The position numbers and the translations under genes are program-made. Shown piece after piece: positions 49,555 through 61,350 of a DNA stretch of 64,000 nt. The notes below the pieces were generated by a model. It ran no database searches and was not told the DNA's origin. It saw nothing but the letters and a program-made list of their open reading frames with translations. Numbering within the stretch: the first letter of the stretch is position 1; each line of letters opens with the position of its first letter. Source of the stretch: Artocarpus heterophyllus (Eukaryota > Streptophyta > Magnoliopsida > Rosales > Moraceae); contig CM046332.1 of assembly GCA_025403435.1 (NCBI GenBank), positions 4,661,596 to 4,725,595 on the forward strand, given 5' to 3'.

Positions 49555-49675
49555 GGGCATGTTTTGCATATCGTATTGTATTGCATTGCATTGCATTATA
49601 TTGTATTGTATCATATACAGAAAATGCAATGTAATATAATATAATACAATACAATATAATATGTCAGGCAAACCC
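49555..49675. mobile_element. Tourist-like MITE (PIF/Harbinger type)
   Basis: 121 bp starting GGGCATGTTTTGC and ending GGCAAACCC, flanked by TTA on both sides (49552-49554 and 49676-49678). Those are the target size and sequence of PIF/Harbinger elements. The arms are ATTGC/ATTGT microsatellite on one side and its approximate complement on the other, so the whole unit can fold into a hairpin. Non-coding. Confidence 0.65.
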
Positions 49676-49678
49676 TTA

Positions 49679-50016
49679 GGTATTTATACCAAAGGGCATC
49701 TTGGATATTGACCGTACAATGTACAAGAAAATTGATCCAATAGTAGGAAGAAAGATCCTCATCCAACGGTTGAGATTTGTGCAGGAAAATGCCTCTTCAA
49801 ATTAACAGCTCAAATGTATTTCCCTGACATATGATGTGGCATTCGACATGCACGATTTAACAGCCCGATAATCAAGACGACTTCTTAGCTCCACTACCAT
49901 CATTAAATATTAGAAGCCTAAGAGACTTCTCCAAGACGTTATTGAATAGTTGAGCCTTTGACGACCTTGAGGCATTTCGGCTACCAACCTTAGAAGTACC
50001 GCGAGCTAGGGGCAAA
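49679..50016 (+). other. 3' end of a Tat-like element before its LTR
   Basis: Non-coding, ending in the purine-rich GAGCTAGGGGCAAA at 50003-50016, which resembles the polypurine tract of the Tat element at 11870. Upstream parts of that element are absent. Confidence 0.45.
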
Positions 50017-50624
50017 TGTTGTCGAGTCACCGAGTTAGGCCTAGTCAAGTATTGGGCCTAGAAAGGCCCTAGATGATCTTAGCCCATATTGCCTCAGTGT
50101 ATTTTAGAAGCTTCTTTCTAGATGATACCTAAGAAGGATAAAACAGTCTATTCATATCCAAATTTAAATTGGAAGATCTCCAAAATGATGATAAGCACTC
50201 AAGCTAATCATAATCTGTCGAATCTAAGATACTCATAAGGAGATAGATCCTATAAGATATCACAGTGATGACGTTTAGCCAATAGGAGATAAGATTATTG
50301 TGTATTTGAATTTGGATTAAGCTTAAGGGGTAAGACATTGATCATCTCCAAACACTATAAATAAGGCCAACCTTAGAAGGCAACCTTAAGTCCAATTCTT
50401 GACATAAATCTTTTGTACTATAATTTTCTTATAGTGAAACTCTATCACTCGAGAAACTAATAGTGGATATAGCCTTCAATTGAGGTGAACCACTTTAAAT
50501 TCTTGCGTTCTTTCCTCTCTCTTTTTTTTTTTTGTTTTTTGCTATTTTATTTACTTAGTAGGTTGGGATTGTTTCGGTGAGGAATTTAAGAGATTATTTG
50601 TTAGACGAATTTTGCTCGTCAACA
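50017..50624 (+). repeat. LTR of a Tat-like element
   Basis: 608 bp from TGTTGTCGAG to CTCGTCAACA, a TGTTG/CAACA inverted pair. TATAAATA at 50356-50363. Size and promoter position resemble the Tat LTR at 1687, but the sequence differs. No partner LTR in the window. Confidence 0.6.
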
Positions 50625-50639
50625 GAAAGCATCTCCTTC

Positions 50640-51480
50640 GTTTTTGTAGTAGACAATTTTTACAAAGAAAATGCCTGAATCATGTACAACAATAACTTGT
50701 CCAGAAAAGGCCTCATGGGAATGAAAGATGTCACGAAGTCACCTAATATTTTTCTTAGTAGCCCTACAAAAAAGAATGATGTTATGTACAAAAAGAATAC
50801 GAGAAGGAATGTTGGTAACTCAGGATGCTTAGATTAGAGTAAGATCTCCTTCACCTAACTCTCCGCTCAATAAGCCGGCTTACGAAATCCTCTACGATTC
50901 AGGGAGGAAAAAAAAAGTGGGCATAAAGGATCAACTTTTTGAACTCTTCTATTGACTTAAAAACTCCTCAGGCTATGCATTAATTGGTATAGAAAGATCG
51001 GTGGATTTCGAATCCATTTTTAAAAATAAGGAGGCAATACCAAAAGCTTCAGCCTTCAAGACACGAGTAACGCAAATCCTAATCTATGATGTCAAAAGCT
51101 TTTCGAATATCAACTTTCACTTTCATATTCCCTCATAATTTTTCTTATCAAGTGCATTTATAACTCCCTCGGAAGCTGGCATGATGCAATTTGAATTTGC
51201 AGATCTAGATCAGATTGATTCTAAGATGAAATTCTGCTAGCAATGTTCCCCAATTTATCTACATAAATCTGGGCAATAATTTTCAAAAACTAATATTGTC
51301 AATAGGATAAAAAGCATCAACAGAAAGGGCTTCTTTAACTTTCAGGATTAGAATAACAATAAATAGAATTCGTCATGTGGCACATGACCAGTCACGAAGA
51401 ATCCATGAATAGTAGCCACTGCATCACGGAAATAATGTCCCAGACATTAAAAACAAAAAAAAACAAAAATGCTTAAGCGA
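50640..51480 (-). pseudogene. LINE reverse transcriptase relic
   Basis: Non-LTR retrotransposon RT on the minus strand, readable only by changing frame. Recognised pieces from the upstream end: a segment near 51140-51180 like CIMPASEGVINALDKKNY; KVDIRKAFD near 51085-51115 (family KxDxxKAFD, first catalytic Asp); and RILFVHNIILFCRATKKN near 50760-50800, corresponding to the catalytic FADD box with both aspartates lost; then HSHEAFSGQ. No target duplication or poly-A end identified. Long dead. Confidence 0.6.
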
Positions 51481-51880
51481 TCAAGGCCTTTCTCCAGAGC
51501 CCAAGAAGCATCCAATGGAAAACTAATGCCTTGTTTGGTTCATTGGTTTGAGTTATGTTAGTTTAAACTTTTTTAATTTGAACAAAAAAATCTAAATTGT
51601 ATAGTTTAAATAGTAATCAAAACTAGCTTTTGGATATATAGTTAAAGTATTAATTTGAACAGGATATTCAATTTAAATTTGTGTTTGGATAAGTATTAAA
51701 AATTTTAGTTTGAAGCATGAAAAAATTATTAAATTAGAGAATATATATGAAATATGTAAAAAGAAGTTATTTAATTCAAAAATAATATGAAATAATAGTG
51801 TTAAATTATAAATACAAATATATGAACGTGAAATCACTGTTTAATATTTGTACGAAATGCTGAAATAGTTTTACTCTCCC
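51481..51880. other. Unassigned AT-rich sequence
   Basis: Contains TGCCTTGTTTGGTTCATTGG at 51531, which looks like one end of a Tourist or hAT-type MITE, but I found no matching second end. Otherwise featureless. Confidence 0.3.
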
Positions 51881-53833
51881 TCTCCCTTTTTATTTCTTTC
51901 CCTCACTCTCTCCCTCTCATTCTCGTTCTCTCTCCCTCTCTTCCTTTCACGCCCTCTCTCTCTCTGCCCCGCTCTTGCTCTTTTCTCTCTTTTGATTCCA
52001 AAAAATTTTTAGTTTAAACTTCAAACCTCAGTCAAATTGGAAGCTTGGGAATGTGATTTAGCAACCACAACTTCGATTTAAGGCATAAATCAAGGTTGGT
52101 TTTCAAAATCTTAAACTTTTTGTAAATTTCTCAATTTTCTTCGTATTTTGAAATCTAAGTTCGTTTAAGCTTAGAAAACTTTTAATCCAAGTTAGAGAAA
52201 CTTAAAACATTTAGAATCTAATCTTAGTTTGAAGAAAAACATATTTGAATCAAGATTTTTTATTTTTCCTCAATTTTTTTCTATTTTCGGATTTTATTGG
52301 ATTTTTCTATGTAAATCTTGTTTAAACTGGTTTAAAATTTTCTATTATATTTTTCTACTTTCTCTAAATGTTTTTATGCTTGAGAATTGAGAAAAATAGG
52401 TTGAAATGAGGAATTGAGCTCAAGGAGTCTCAATTTTAGAATTGAAAAATTTTAGACTCGGGTTTTGAAAAATTCTAAAATTTTCTAGTTTGGCAGGCCG
52501 AACTTAAAGTTTGGTAGGCCGAATTTATGAGTTCGGCAGGCCAGATTCATACATCCTATAGGCCGAACCTGAAAAACTCTGGCAGGCCGGACTTGAATTG
52601 TCGGTAGGTCGAACTTCACAGTTTGGTAGGTCGAATCAGGAAGACCGACAGGCCGACCGGGTATAGTGAAAATTTGTCATTTTTCACCTGTTTCCATTGT
52701 TCTGAATCATGATAGAGATTTTAAACTTTCAATATGATTTTATAAACATGAATGGCACACTAGGACACATGAGATAGCTTAGCAACATAGGATATTTTAA
52801 GCTAGATACTGATAGACATAATTTCTATTTAAGGTTGTTCATAGTTCCGTGGAGCTAACGTATAGCGGATCGGGACTACGATGTTGGATATCAGCACGGA
52901 TATTGAGGGAGGACTTCTACCCTTTCCTTGGTAGCCTAATTTTTTAAAAAAAAAAAGATTTTGGCCTCAAAAAGGATTTTAACAAAATGTTTTCAATGAT
53001 TGGTTGAAAAAGAATTTTTATTAATTGTTTTCATACACAGTAGATTGAGGTAATTTTCATAACAAACCTCATAATGGATGTAAATGAAAATACTTGGTAA
53101 AAAAAGATTTTAATAATTAATAGAAATATATAAACAGGCATGATGCCAAATCAGAAATTGTGTCATATAGCGTATGACCTTGGAGGCAAGTCCCGAAACC
53201 CAGCTGGGCTACTTCGGTAGTGTTATCTATGGTTTGCCCAAGAAAGAACAAGGCACTTTCTGGACGAACTATTTTCAATAAGATTTATTCAAGTGAATTT
53301 ATTTATTTAACTCTATTTTCTAATTATTTCTTTGAAAGGAAATTTTACATTCAAAATTATTTATCTGTTTTTAAAACATAGTCCTACTGAGTCTTTCGCT
53401 CATGTTTTATCTGTTTCTTTTAAATTTTTCCCCTAGGTAGAATACAGCTTAGGATTGACAAAGGGTCCGCAGGCTAGACTTGCAACTAGTAGAAGACTTG
53501 AGTAGGTTATTTGTATACATAAACAAGGCATGTATTATTTTAATCATTCTTTCTATTTTGGACTGTGGTTGTAATTTAAATATTATCGATACTGTGTGTG
53601 TGCACAAGTTATGGGTCGGTGGGACCCAACACGTAATTTTCTCTTTCCTTACTATCTTAACTCTGATTGTTTATCTTATTTGTTTAATTATTATAAATGC
53701 TTGCTTAAAAAGGGTTTTAAATTATCACTTATTTCTTAATTAATTAGATTCTTTAACCTGTGTTTTAATTAAATTTTCATTTAATTAACCTAATTAAACT
53801 GTAACGTCACCTCCCATGCTCCGGGGCATGACA
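51881..53833 (+). repeat. Diverged gypsy LTR, family C, 5' end missing
   Basis: Matches 27480-29387 in order: a CT-rich block, the AGCAACCACAAC region, the palindrome array (52489-52660), the GGAGCTAACGTATAGCGG block near 52850, the GTGCACAAGTTATGGGTC block near 53600, and the end CTCCGGGGCATGACA at 53833. The first ~260 bp of the family C LTR are absent or unrecognisable. Confidence 0.7.
52489..52660. repeat. Palindrome array in the second gypsy family C LTR
   Basis: Eight units at about 52489, 52510, 52532, 52555, 52578, 52600, 52622 and 52645 (steps 21-23 bp), for example TTGGCAGGCCGAAC. Confidence 0.82.
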
Positions 53834-55060
53834 AAAAATGATTGAGAGGTACTATAAAAAAAATTATAGTTGAGATGGGTAGAATGAAAAAAAAAATGGA
53901 ATATGAATTGATACATTTGAGAATTTTTTTCAATAAGGGAAATAAAAAATAATGGAAAGAAACTAAAAAAATAAAAAGAGGCGGAGACACATGGTACATG
54001 TTGAGGGAAGTATAATAGGCATTTTTATATATGTAAAGATAAAAAAGAACTATTCAAGGGATGGTGTAAAAAAACTTTTAAAAGAAGACACATTTCAAGA
54101 AAAAAATTGTTATAGTGGACCAATTAGAAAAACTTAACAACATATTTTTAATTAGAGCAAGTGAAAGAATATGAAAAGTACTTCAAAAAATCATATAGAA
54201 AATGAATTTACAGAAAAAAAAAAGAGAGGGAATAATGAAGAATCATAACCAAAAAAAAGTCAAAAAAAATAAAAATGCAAAGAGGGATGGAGAGAGGGAG
54301 AGAGCACTTCACAATTACTTCAATTATAAGAAATTAAAGGGAATGCTTTTTATTAGGAAAAATAGATAAAAAAGATAGAGTGAAAAAGCTTTTTAAAAAA
54401 GAGACATTTTAACATAAATAAATAAATAAAATTGTTGTAGTGGGAAATTTAGAAAATCCCAACGAAGTATTTTGTAAGAGTAAGCGAGAGAAAAAAAATT
54501 AAAAAAGTTTATAAAAATAAAATTGTAGAATAACTAGGGACACATTTGAAATAAGTTATTTTAAGGGAGGCAAAATGAAAGAATAATAAAGAAGTAAAAA
54601 AAAAAAACAATGAAAACTCAAAAAAGAAAAGAAAAATGTTTTGCCTAAAAAAACTAGGATGAAATACGTCGTTCCATCTGACTCAAGGTTGAAACGTTTC
54701 GATCCTTTATGGGAAAGAAACTTAAGGCGATTAAGTATAACATATTTTGGGAACAAAAATTTTGATTGAGATTAACATAAAATTAATTAGGAGAACATGT
54801 GACAAAGAAAAAGACCTTCAATCAAATGTTTTAGGAAAATAATAATTTTTAACACAAGAACTATGAAAACAAAAATAGCTACGAAGATCACTTTCCATAT
54901 ACTAATAAAACAACCTATATTGAAAAGAAATTATTACATTATAGGGATAACTTTGAAGAAAAAATATTTTAATAGTATACTTCAAAACAAAAGATATAAG
55001 ATTGTAAAAAGTAAAAAAGGCATAAGAAGAAAAACATTTAAGATTGATATGAACCCCGCC
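53834..55060. other. AT-rich sequence without identified features
   Basis: Many A runs and purine-rich stretches. Short ORFs are of low-complexity composition and match nothing I know. Confidence 0.5.
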
Positions 55061-55767
55061 GACTAACACGACAAGACCTGACACCAAATCTAGAATCGAT
55101 CCCCTAATCCCTTAAGACACACGTTTGTTGAGTCTTGACCTGTAATCTAGTGAGACACGAACCAAGAACCACATATAGGAAGACGCCACACCTAGAATTG
55201 CAAGAACACTTAAAACCCTAGATGATAAGTCAGTTTGTTGAACGCCACAAGATTAATCTTGAGAAGTTCAAAAAGTTTTCTCAAAAAATAAGCAGAATGC
55301 AAGAAAGCCTCACCCAATTCGTGAAAATGATCTGATTTCTTCTCCTCCTAAAATAATAAAGTGTTTACAAATATATGGGAATGATTTTTAGCCCAAAAAT
55401 CCCTAAGCAAATGTTGACTTGAAAAATCCCTTAATTGGTGCTTTCCCATGTGAAATTAAGCCCTAAAATCTGAACTTTGTTGGCTGTAATCGAACAGAAG
55501 TAACATTAAAGGAAAGTAGCTAATTTTATCCCTTAAAATGTGCCTAACCTAATCTAGAAAAGGGAAAGTATTCAGGTTTGTTTTTATGCCTAACAAAACT
55601 GAATTTGACAACTAAGAAAATACAAAAATTACATCAGGAAAATAAATTGATGACAAGGCTCAAACTTGATGACATGGTGCCCACGTGTCGATCCAAAATA
55701 GGAAGGTTTCCTAAAATTACAAATCTAACAAATTGGCCCCACAATTTACTAGAATCCTGCACCATCA
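55061..55767 (-). repeat. Probable 3' LTR or 3' end of the Reina-like element
   Basis: Lies directly after the end of the Reina-like reading frame on the minus strand (from TGATGATGGTGCAGG near 55767). Non-coding. A TTTGGTGTCAGG sequence near 55080 resembles a primer site, so the LTR might end there, but no second LTR copy is present to prove it. Confidence 0.35.
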
Positions 55768-56020
55768 TCAATGTGACTCTTCTAGAACCTTAATCATAGT
55801 GACTAGGCTCTCTTGAGATTGACTTGGGCCTATGTTGGGGCTCCATTTATGTGACACATCGCAAACTTGTTGAATGAGCCCGTTCAATGCTTCGTTGAAT
55901 CGCTTGGCCTTAGATCTCGTGATTGGACCACTTGAACGGCTTAATGGATCACGAACATGACTCCTAACTTGTGCAGCTCTATTGCTTGCATCATTCTCCT
56001 CCTCTTGAAAAGGATTTGTC
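55768..56020 (-). pseudogene. C-terminal tail of the Reina-like polyprotein
   Basis: Minus-strand frame with SLRTNPFQEEENDASNRA, then SSGPITRSKAKRFNEALNGL, the tail that follows integrase in many plant Reina-type polyproteins. Its upstream continuation is cut at 56020, where copia LTR sequence begins. The apparent ATG at 56049 lies in the copia LTR and is not the true start. Confidence 0.65.
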
Positions 56021-57174
56021 CTCAATGATATGTCATGGAGACTTAGCATATGAGCTTCGCAATTCTATGTAGTTCGAGAGTGCAGCTCCAAGCTTTTAGT
56101 GGAGTAGCATTGGAGTTGATAATTATGAAATGTATATCTAGGATATTGGGTTTCATAATTATCGGGAGCTTGAACTATATAGGTCCATTTGGTCCCCTTT
56201 GCTAGCTCACAACATCCTGTAACGACACGGCGTGCTTTTTCAATAATCGGTAACTTATGTCGGATTTATTAGATTGGTTGAAATTTGGAAGAATCAAATA
56301 ATTCATGTCTGTTTATCGGTTGAATTAATTTTGTGATAAAAATTAATTCAAGATAAACTTGTTGAATTGTAAGGATCGGATAATTCTTATCTGTTTATCG
56401 GTTGATTTGATTTTTGGATAAATTAGATCAAGATAAACTTGTAGAATTTTTGGGAATTCATTTATTTTCTTAGAGATTATCTAGATAAAGTTGTTTTGAT
56501 CAGATAACTTATCTATTGGGTAATTTGAATCAAAACTGAGACTTTATCTTATAGAATCTCGGATGAAAAATAAAAGATTCACGAGATTTTTATTCAGCAG
56601 TTCGGCCTGCCAATGGACGTGTTCGGCCTGCCGATCAGGTGGTTCGGCCTGTCAATCAGCGAAGGATAAGATCACGCATTTCCACACAGATCTTATCAGA
56701 TATTGATCCAAACTTAATTCTGTTTTGAGTTTTTGAGATCTAATCTGATAAGGACTGACCCCAAGACCAATCTCTATATAAAGGGAGTAAGTCTTAAGAG
56801 TTACTAAGATCAATTGAGAGATTAAGAGTGATACTCTGCTAGTGAGAATCTAAAAACTCCCTAAGAGCTTTTGTTCACAAACCACAAACACTTGCTTTGG
56901 GTTCTCTCGATTGGTTGGAAGGAGAGTCACCGGTGGAAGAGCTGTACATGTGAGCCCACACTCACTCCAGTGTGGATATAGAATAGCAAAGAAGACCAGT
57001 TGGTTGAGGCTCTTTTGGAACGTTACTTCTCTTCACATTTTGTGAGGGTTCTTCAGCACACAAAGGTTAGTAAGATCTAGTTAATTTACATATATAGCAT
57101 GTCAAACTTGTGTTTTGGAAAATTACTCTGATGTAAAATTTTTAAAATTCTACTGCGCACTCTTTTTCCAACAC
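56021..57174 (+). repeat. 5'-truncated copia LTR (copy f)
   Basis: The 3' 1154 bp of the copia LTR, from TGATATGTCATGG to TTTTTCCAACA, with three palindrome units at 56601, 56622 and 56643. The missing 5' half and the missing integrase core of the host element indicate one deletion spanning both. Confidence 0.85.
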
Positions 57175-57421
57175 CCATGTGGTTGCAGCCTAGACTTAGC
57201 TTGTCTACATGTAATGCATCTCCCACAAACCCTTTCAACATCACGCTTCATATGTGGCCAAAACAAATGCTCATGCAAGACACCTAAGGTCTTAGCTACT
57301 CCAAAGTGACCCATCAAACCACTGCCAAGTGCTTCTCTAACTAACAACTCACATAAAGAAGAATGAGGAATGCAAAGTTTATTTTCTCGAAACAAGAAAC
57401 CCTTATGTAAGTAGTATGTCC
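57175..57421 (-). pseudogene. Integrase zinc-binding domain of the Reina-like element
   Basis: The minus-strand frame (57395 down) reads RENKLCIPHSSLCELLVREA, MGHFGVAKTLGVLHEHLFW and ERVCGRCITCRQAKSR, giving the H-H-C-C zinc site. It ends at QPHG, where copia copy f begins. The catalytic core that should follow is absent. The upstream side is interrupted by the solo LTR at 57422, with TGTCC duplicated. Confidence 0.8.
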
Positions 57422-59456
57422 TGTTGAAAAAAAGAGTGCGCAGCAGAATTTTAAAAATTTTATATTAGAGTATTTTCCAAAACACAAGTTTGACATGCTA
57501 TATGCATAAATTAACCAAATCTTACTAACCTTTGTGTGCCGAAGAACGCTGGCAAAACATGAAGAGAAGTAATGTTCTAGAAGAGCCTTAACCAACTGGT
57601 CTTCTTTGCTATTCTCTATCCACGATTGGAGTAAGTGTGGGCTCACACGTACAGCTCTTCCACCAGGTGACTCTCCTTCCAACCAATCAAGAGAACCTAA
57701 AGTTAGTGTTTGCGATTCGTGAACAAAAACTCTCATGGAGTTTTTCAGATTCTCACCAATAGAGTATCACTCTTAATCTCTCAACTAATCTGAGTAACTC
57801 TTAAGAATTACTCCCTTTATATAGAGATTGGTCCTAGGGTCAGCCCTTATCAGATTAGGCCTCAAAAACTCAAAATAGAATCCAGTTTGGATCAACATCT
57901 AATAAGATCTGTGTGGAAACGCGTGATCTTATCCTTCACTGATCGGCAGGCCGAACCACCTAATCGATAGGCCGAACAGGCCCCATCGGCACGTCGAACA
58001 CGTCCATCGACAGGCCGAACTGCCGAATCAAAAATCTCGCGAATCTTTTATTTACCACCCGAGATTCTATAGGATAAAGTCTCAGTTTTAATTCAAATAA
58101 CCCAATAGAGAAGTTATTTGATCAAAACAACTTTATCTAGATAATCTCTAAGAAAATAAATGAATTCCCAATAATTCTACAAGTTTATCTTGATCTAATT
58201 TATCTAAAATTAAATCAACCGATAAACAGACAATAATTATCCGATCCTTATAATTCAACAAGTTTATCTTGAATCAAATTTATCACAAAATTAATTCAAC
58301 CGATAAACAGACATGAATTATTTGATTCTTCCAAATTTCAACCAATCTAATAAATCTGACATAAGTTACCAATTATTAGAAAAGCACGTAGTGTCGTTAT
58401 AGGATGTTGTGAGCAAGCAAAGGGGACCAAATAGACCTATATAGTTCAAGCTCCCGATAATTACGAAACCCAATTACCTAGATATACATTTCATAATTAT
58501 CAACTCCAACACTACTCCACCAAAAGCTTGGAGCTGCACTCTCGAACTACTTAGAATTGCGAAGCTCGTATAGCTAAGTCTCCATGACATATCATAGTGT
58601 ATCGTATCCCTATATGATAATCCATAATCAGCTTAAGGACAAGTTTTGTCTTACCTTCCCGATTATTTTTATCTTACGTTCCATTATCTCACCATCAGAA
58701 AACTTACTATCCAATGACAATATACCATTCAATTACACCTACGTATCTAAATGGTTGAGCACTCCAGTTTTCCAATTACAAGATAACGCATATAAGAGGA
58801 TATCATTACTCCTAAAGAGGAGCTATGGATTTCATATCTATAGATAACAGGTCTACGCTATCAATAGTTATGCCTCGAAAGTACCGGCATGCATACCACT
58901 ATTAAGATGTGGGTGTCACCCTTTGGTACATCAAAAGACACAAGCCAAGACAACGGGCCCACTATTCATCTCAGTATTAAGATACAACACAAATGATTGT
59001 CTAAAGTGAATCTATTTGCCGAGACAGAATTATTAATCCAAATCAATTCACTTTATATCCCAATCCAACACATCGTCACCTATGACAGCGTGCCAATGTT
59101 TTTATTCATAGAGTCCACCTCCGATGGTCAAGACAAACCATCTCCCAAATGGGATACAGATAACATAACAATCTTTGCATGAATAAAGCGCCCAACTTTA
59201 TTCCCTCGATTGCGGATCTTATGATTTAGACCATCACCTTAAGAATTGTGTCTTTCACATAATCCGTCCATCATATGCCCAATTCTTAAGGCTTAGACCG
59301 ACAGTCTCAGACTATTGTTTGCTTAACATACATTCAACAAATATGAACGTAAAGAGGACAAGATTTGGTATATAAATAATAAATAAATTCTTTATTGATA
59401 AAAATGTCTCCAAACACTTATTACATTTTTACTCCTTAGGGCATACATGTCTAACA
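57422..59456 (-). mobile_element. Copia solo LTR, minus strand (copy g)
   Basis: 2035 bp; on the minus strand it starts TGTTAGACATG at 59456 and ends TTCAACA at 57422. Flanked by TGTCC at 57417-57421 and 59457-59461. It interrupts the Reina-like pol between RNase H and integrase. Palindrome units at 57942, 57963, 57985 and 58006. Confidence 0.93.
57942..58021. repeat. Palindrome array in copia solo LTR copy g
   Basis: Four units, for example ATCGGCAGGCCGAAC, at steps of 21, 22 and 21 bp. Reverse complement of the U3 arrays in plus-strand copies. Confidence 0.82.
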
Positions 59457-59461
59457 TGTCC

Positions 59462-60076
59462 CACATGCCCCCTTTGTGCAATCTTGAAACACAACTCCAA
59501 AATTAGAATCCAGTGCATACAATTCTTTAATGTACTCAAATCTAAGCAACTTAGCATCAAGGGTTAAAAGTAAGGCGTACTTGCGAGATAGTGCATCGGC
59601 AACTATGTTTTCCTTACCTTGCTTGTATTTGATCACATATGGGAATGTCTCAATGAATTCTACCCACTTGGCATGGCATTTATTCAATTTGTGTTGCCCC
59701 TTCAAATGCTTTAAGGATTCATGATCCGTGTGAATCACAAACTCCTTCGGCCAAAGATAGTGCTGCCAAGTCTCTAAAGTTCAAACCAATGCATACATCT
59801 CCTTATCATAAGTGGGATAATTTAGAGCTACTCACTCAACTTTTCACTAAAGTATGCAACCGATCTTCCTTCTTGCATCAAAATGCCTCCAATACCTATA
59901 CCTAAGGCATCACACTCAATTTCAAATGTTTTAGTGAAGTTAGGTAAAACTAGTAGAGGTGCATTTGTTAACTTCTCCTTGATCAGTTTGAATGCCTTTT
60001 CTTGTTCCATTCCCCGCTTAAATGGAACGTTCTTCTTGATGACTTCAGTCAAAGGTGCGGCAAGGTTACTAAAGTC
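59462..60076 (-). pseudogene. RNase H of the Reina-like element
   Basis: Minus-strand frame 60052-59828 reads FKRGMEQEKAFKLIKEKL and FEIECDALGIGIGGILMQEG, with the first catalytic Asp kept. Frame 59738-59462 resumes with [32 protein letters not shown] and VADALSRKY, covering the last catalytic motifs. A frame break lies near 59740-59830. Continues directly from the RT. Confidence 0.82.
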
Positions 60077-61165
60077 TCAAACAAAATGCTGGTAGAAACT
60101 AGCCAAGCCATGAAAACTTCTCACCTGCCCTATGGTTGTAGGAGTTGGCCAATCTTGGATTGCCTTCACCTTTTCCTCATCAACCTGTATACCTTGTACA
60201 TTCACAACAAAACCAAGAAATACAAGCTTATCTGTGCAAAAGGTACATTTCTGGAAGTTAGCAAACAACTTTTTTTTCCTTAGAACATCTAAAACAAGTT
60301 TCAAATGTTCAACATGATCATCCAAGTTTTGGCTATAAATTAAGATATCATCAAAGTAGACAACTACAAATTGACCAATGTAAGCATGCAAAACATGGTT
60401 CATAAGTCTCATGAAAGTACTAGGTGCATTAGTTAATCCGAAAGGCATAACTAACCATTCATACAAACCATATTTTGATTTAAATGCAGTTTTCCACTCG
60501 TCACCTTCCTTCATCCTAATTTGGTGATATCCACTCTTAAGATCAATCTTGGTAAAAACACAAGAACCATGCAATTCATCCAGCTTATCATCTAGTCTAG
60601 GAATAGGATGACGATACTTTACCATAATGTTGATGATAGCTTGGCAATCTACACACATTCTCCATGTCCCATCCTTCTTAGGCACTAGCAACACCAGAAC
60701 TGCACAAGGACTCATGCTTTCATGCACATATCCCTTCTCCAATAACTCACCTACTTGCCTTTGAAGTTCCCTTGTCTCCTCAGGATTACTCCTACAGGCA
60801 GGCCGGTTTGGAATTGAAGCACCAGGTATGAAGTCAATTTGATGCTTAATTCCCCGAATTGGAGGTAAGCCAGGAGGCAACTCTTCAAGAAATACATCCT
60901 CGAACTCCTGTAAAAGGGAAACAACATTGCTCGGCAAAGAACCGGCAAGATCATTAGTGTTTAAAAGGGCCTCCTTGTACATTAATACTATAAGGGGCTG
61001 ATAAGAAATTAAAGCTCTTTTGATTTCGCTTTTCTTTGCAATGAAATTGTATTTTTCCTCTCTCACACACATTAAGGTTAAACTCTCTCCTTTCTCTTTT
61101 TCTCTTTTATTTTTCACACTCTCTTTTTCTCTTTTCTCTTTTTCTTTTCTCTTTTCTTTTTTCAC
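60077..61165 (-). pseudogene. Reverse transcriptase of the Reina-like Ty3/gypsy element
   Basis: Open minus-strand frame of 362 residues. After a Lys/Glu-rich linker it shows EFEDVFLEELPPGLPPIRGI, RSNPEETRELQRQVGELLEK, then VPKKDGTWRMCVDCQAIN and FTKIDLKSGYHQIRMKEGDE. VMPFGLTNAPSTFMRLMN and the intact catalytic box VVYFDDILIYSQN follow, and it ends GQVRSFHGLASFYQHFV. All core RT motifs are present. Homologous to chromoviral RTs, best matching the Reina clade from memory. The frame continues into protease upstream (61166-61350) and RNase H downstream; the ATG at 61165 is internal to the polyprotein. The best-preserved RT domain in the window. Confidence 0.88.
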
Positions 61166-61350
61166 TCGCTTTTTGCATTTTTAATTGATCTTCAAGAACT
61201 TGTTTTGGAGTCAATGGTACAAGTGACATTGGCTGTTTATTCATGGTAAAAGAGTACCTATTGGTGAAACCGTCGTGTGTGGTTCATTGATCAAACTGCC
61301 ATTGTCTTCCCAACAAGATATGACATGCATGCATGGGAACAACTGTGGCG
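61166..61350 (-). pseudogene. Protease end and linker of the Reina-like element
   Basis: The minus strand reads VVPMHACHILLGRQWQFDQ, a gypsy protease C-terminus, with one stop, then THDGFTNRYSFTMN and a linker into the RT frame. Upstream protease and gag are missing, replaced by a SINE-like unit and a gypsy LTR. Confidence 0.65.

Noticed and set aside
57341..57736. 131-residue minus-strand ORF
   Set aside because: Runs from the copia solo LTR across its border into the Reina-like integrase, so it is an accidental fusion.
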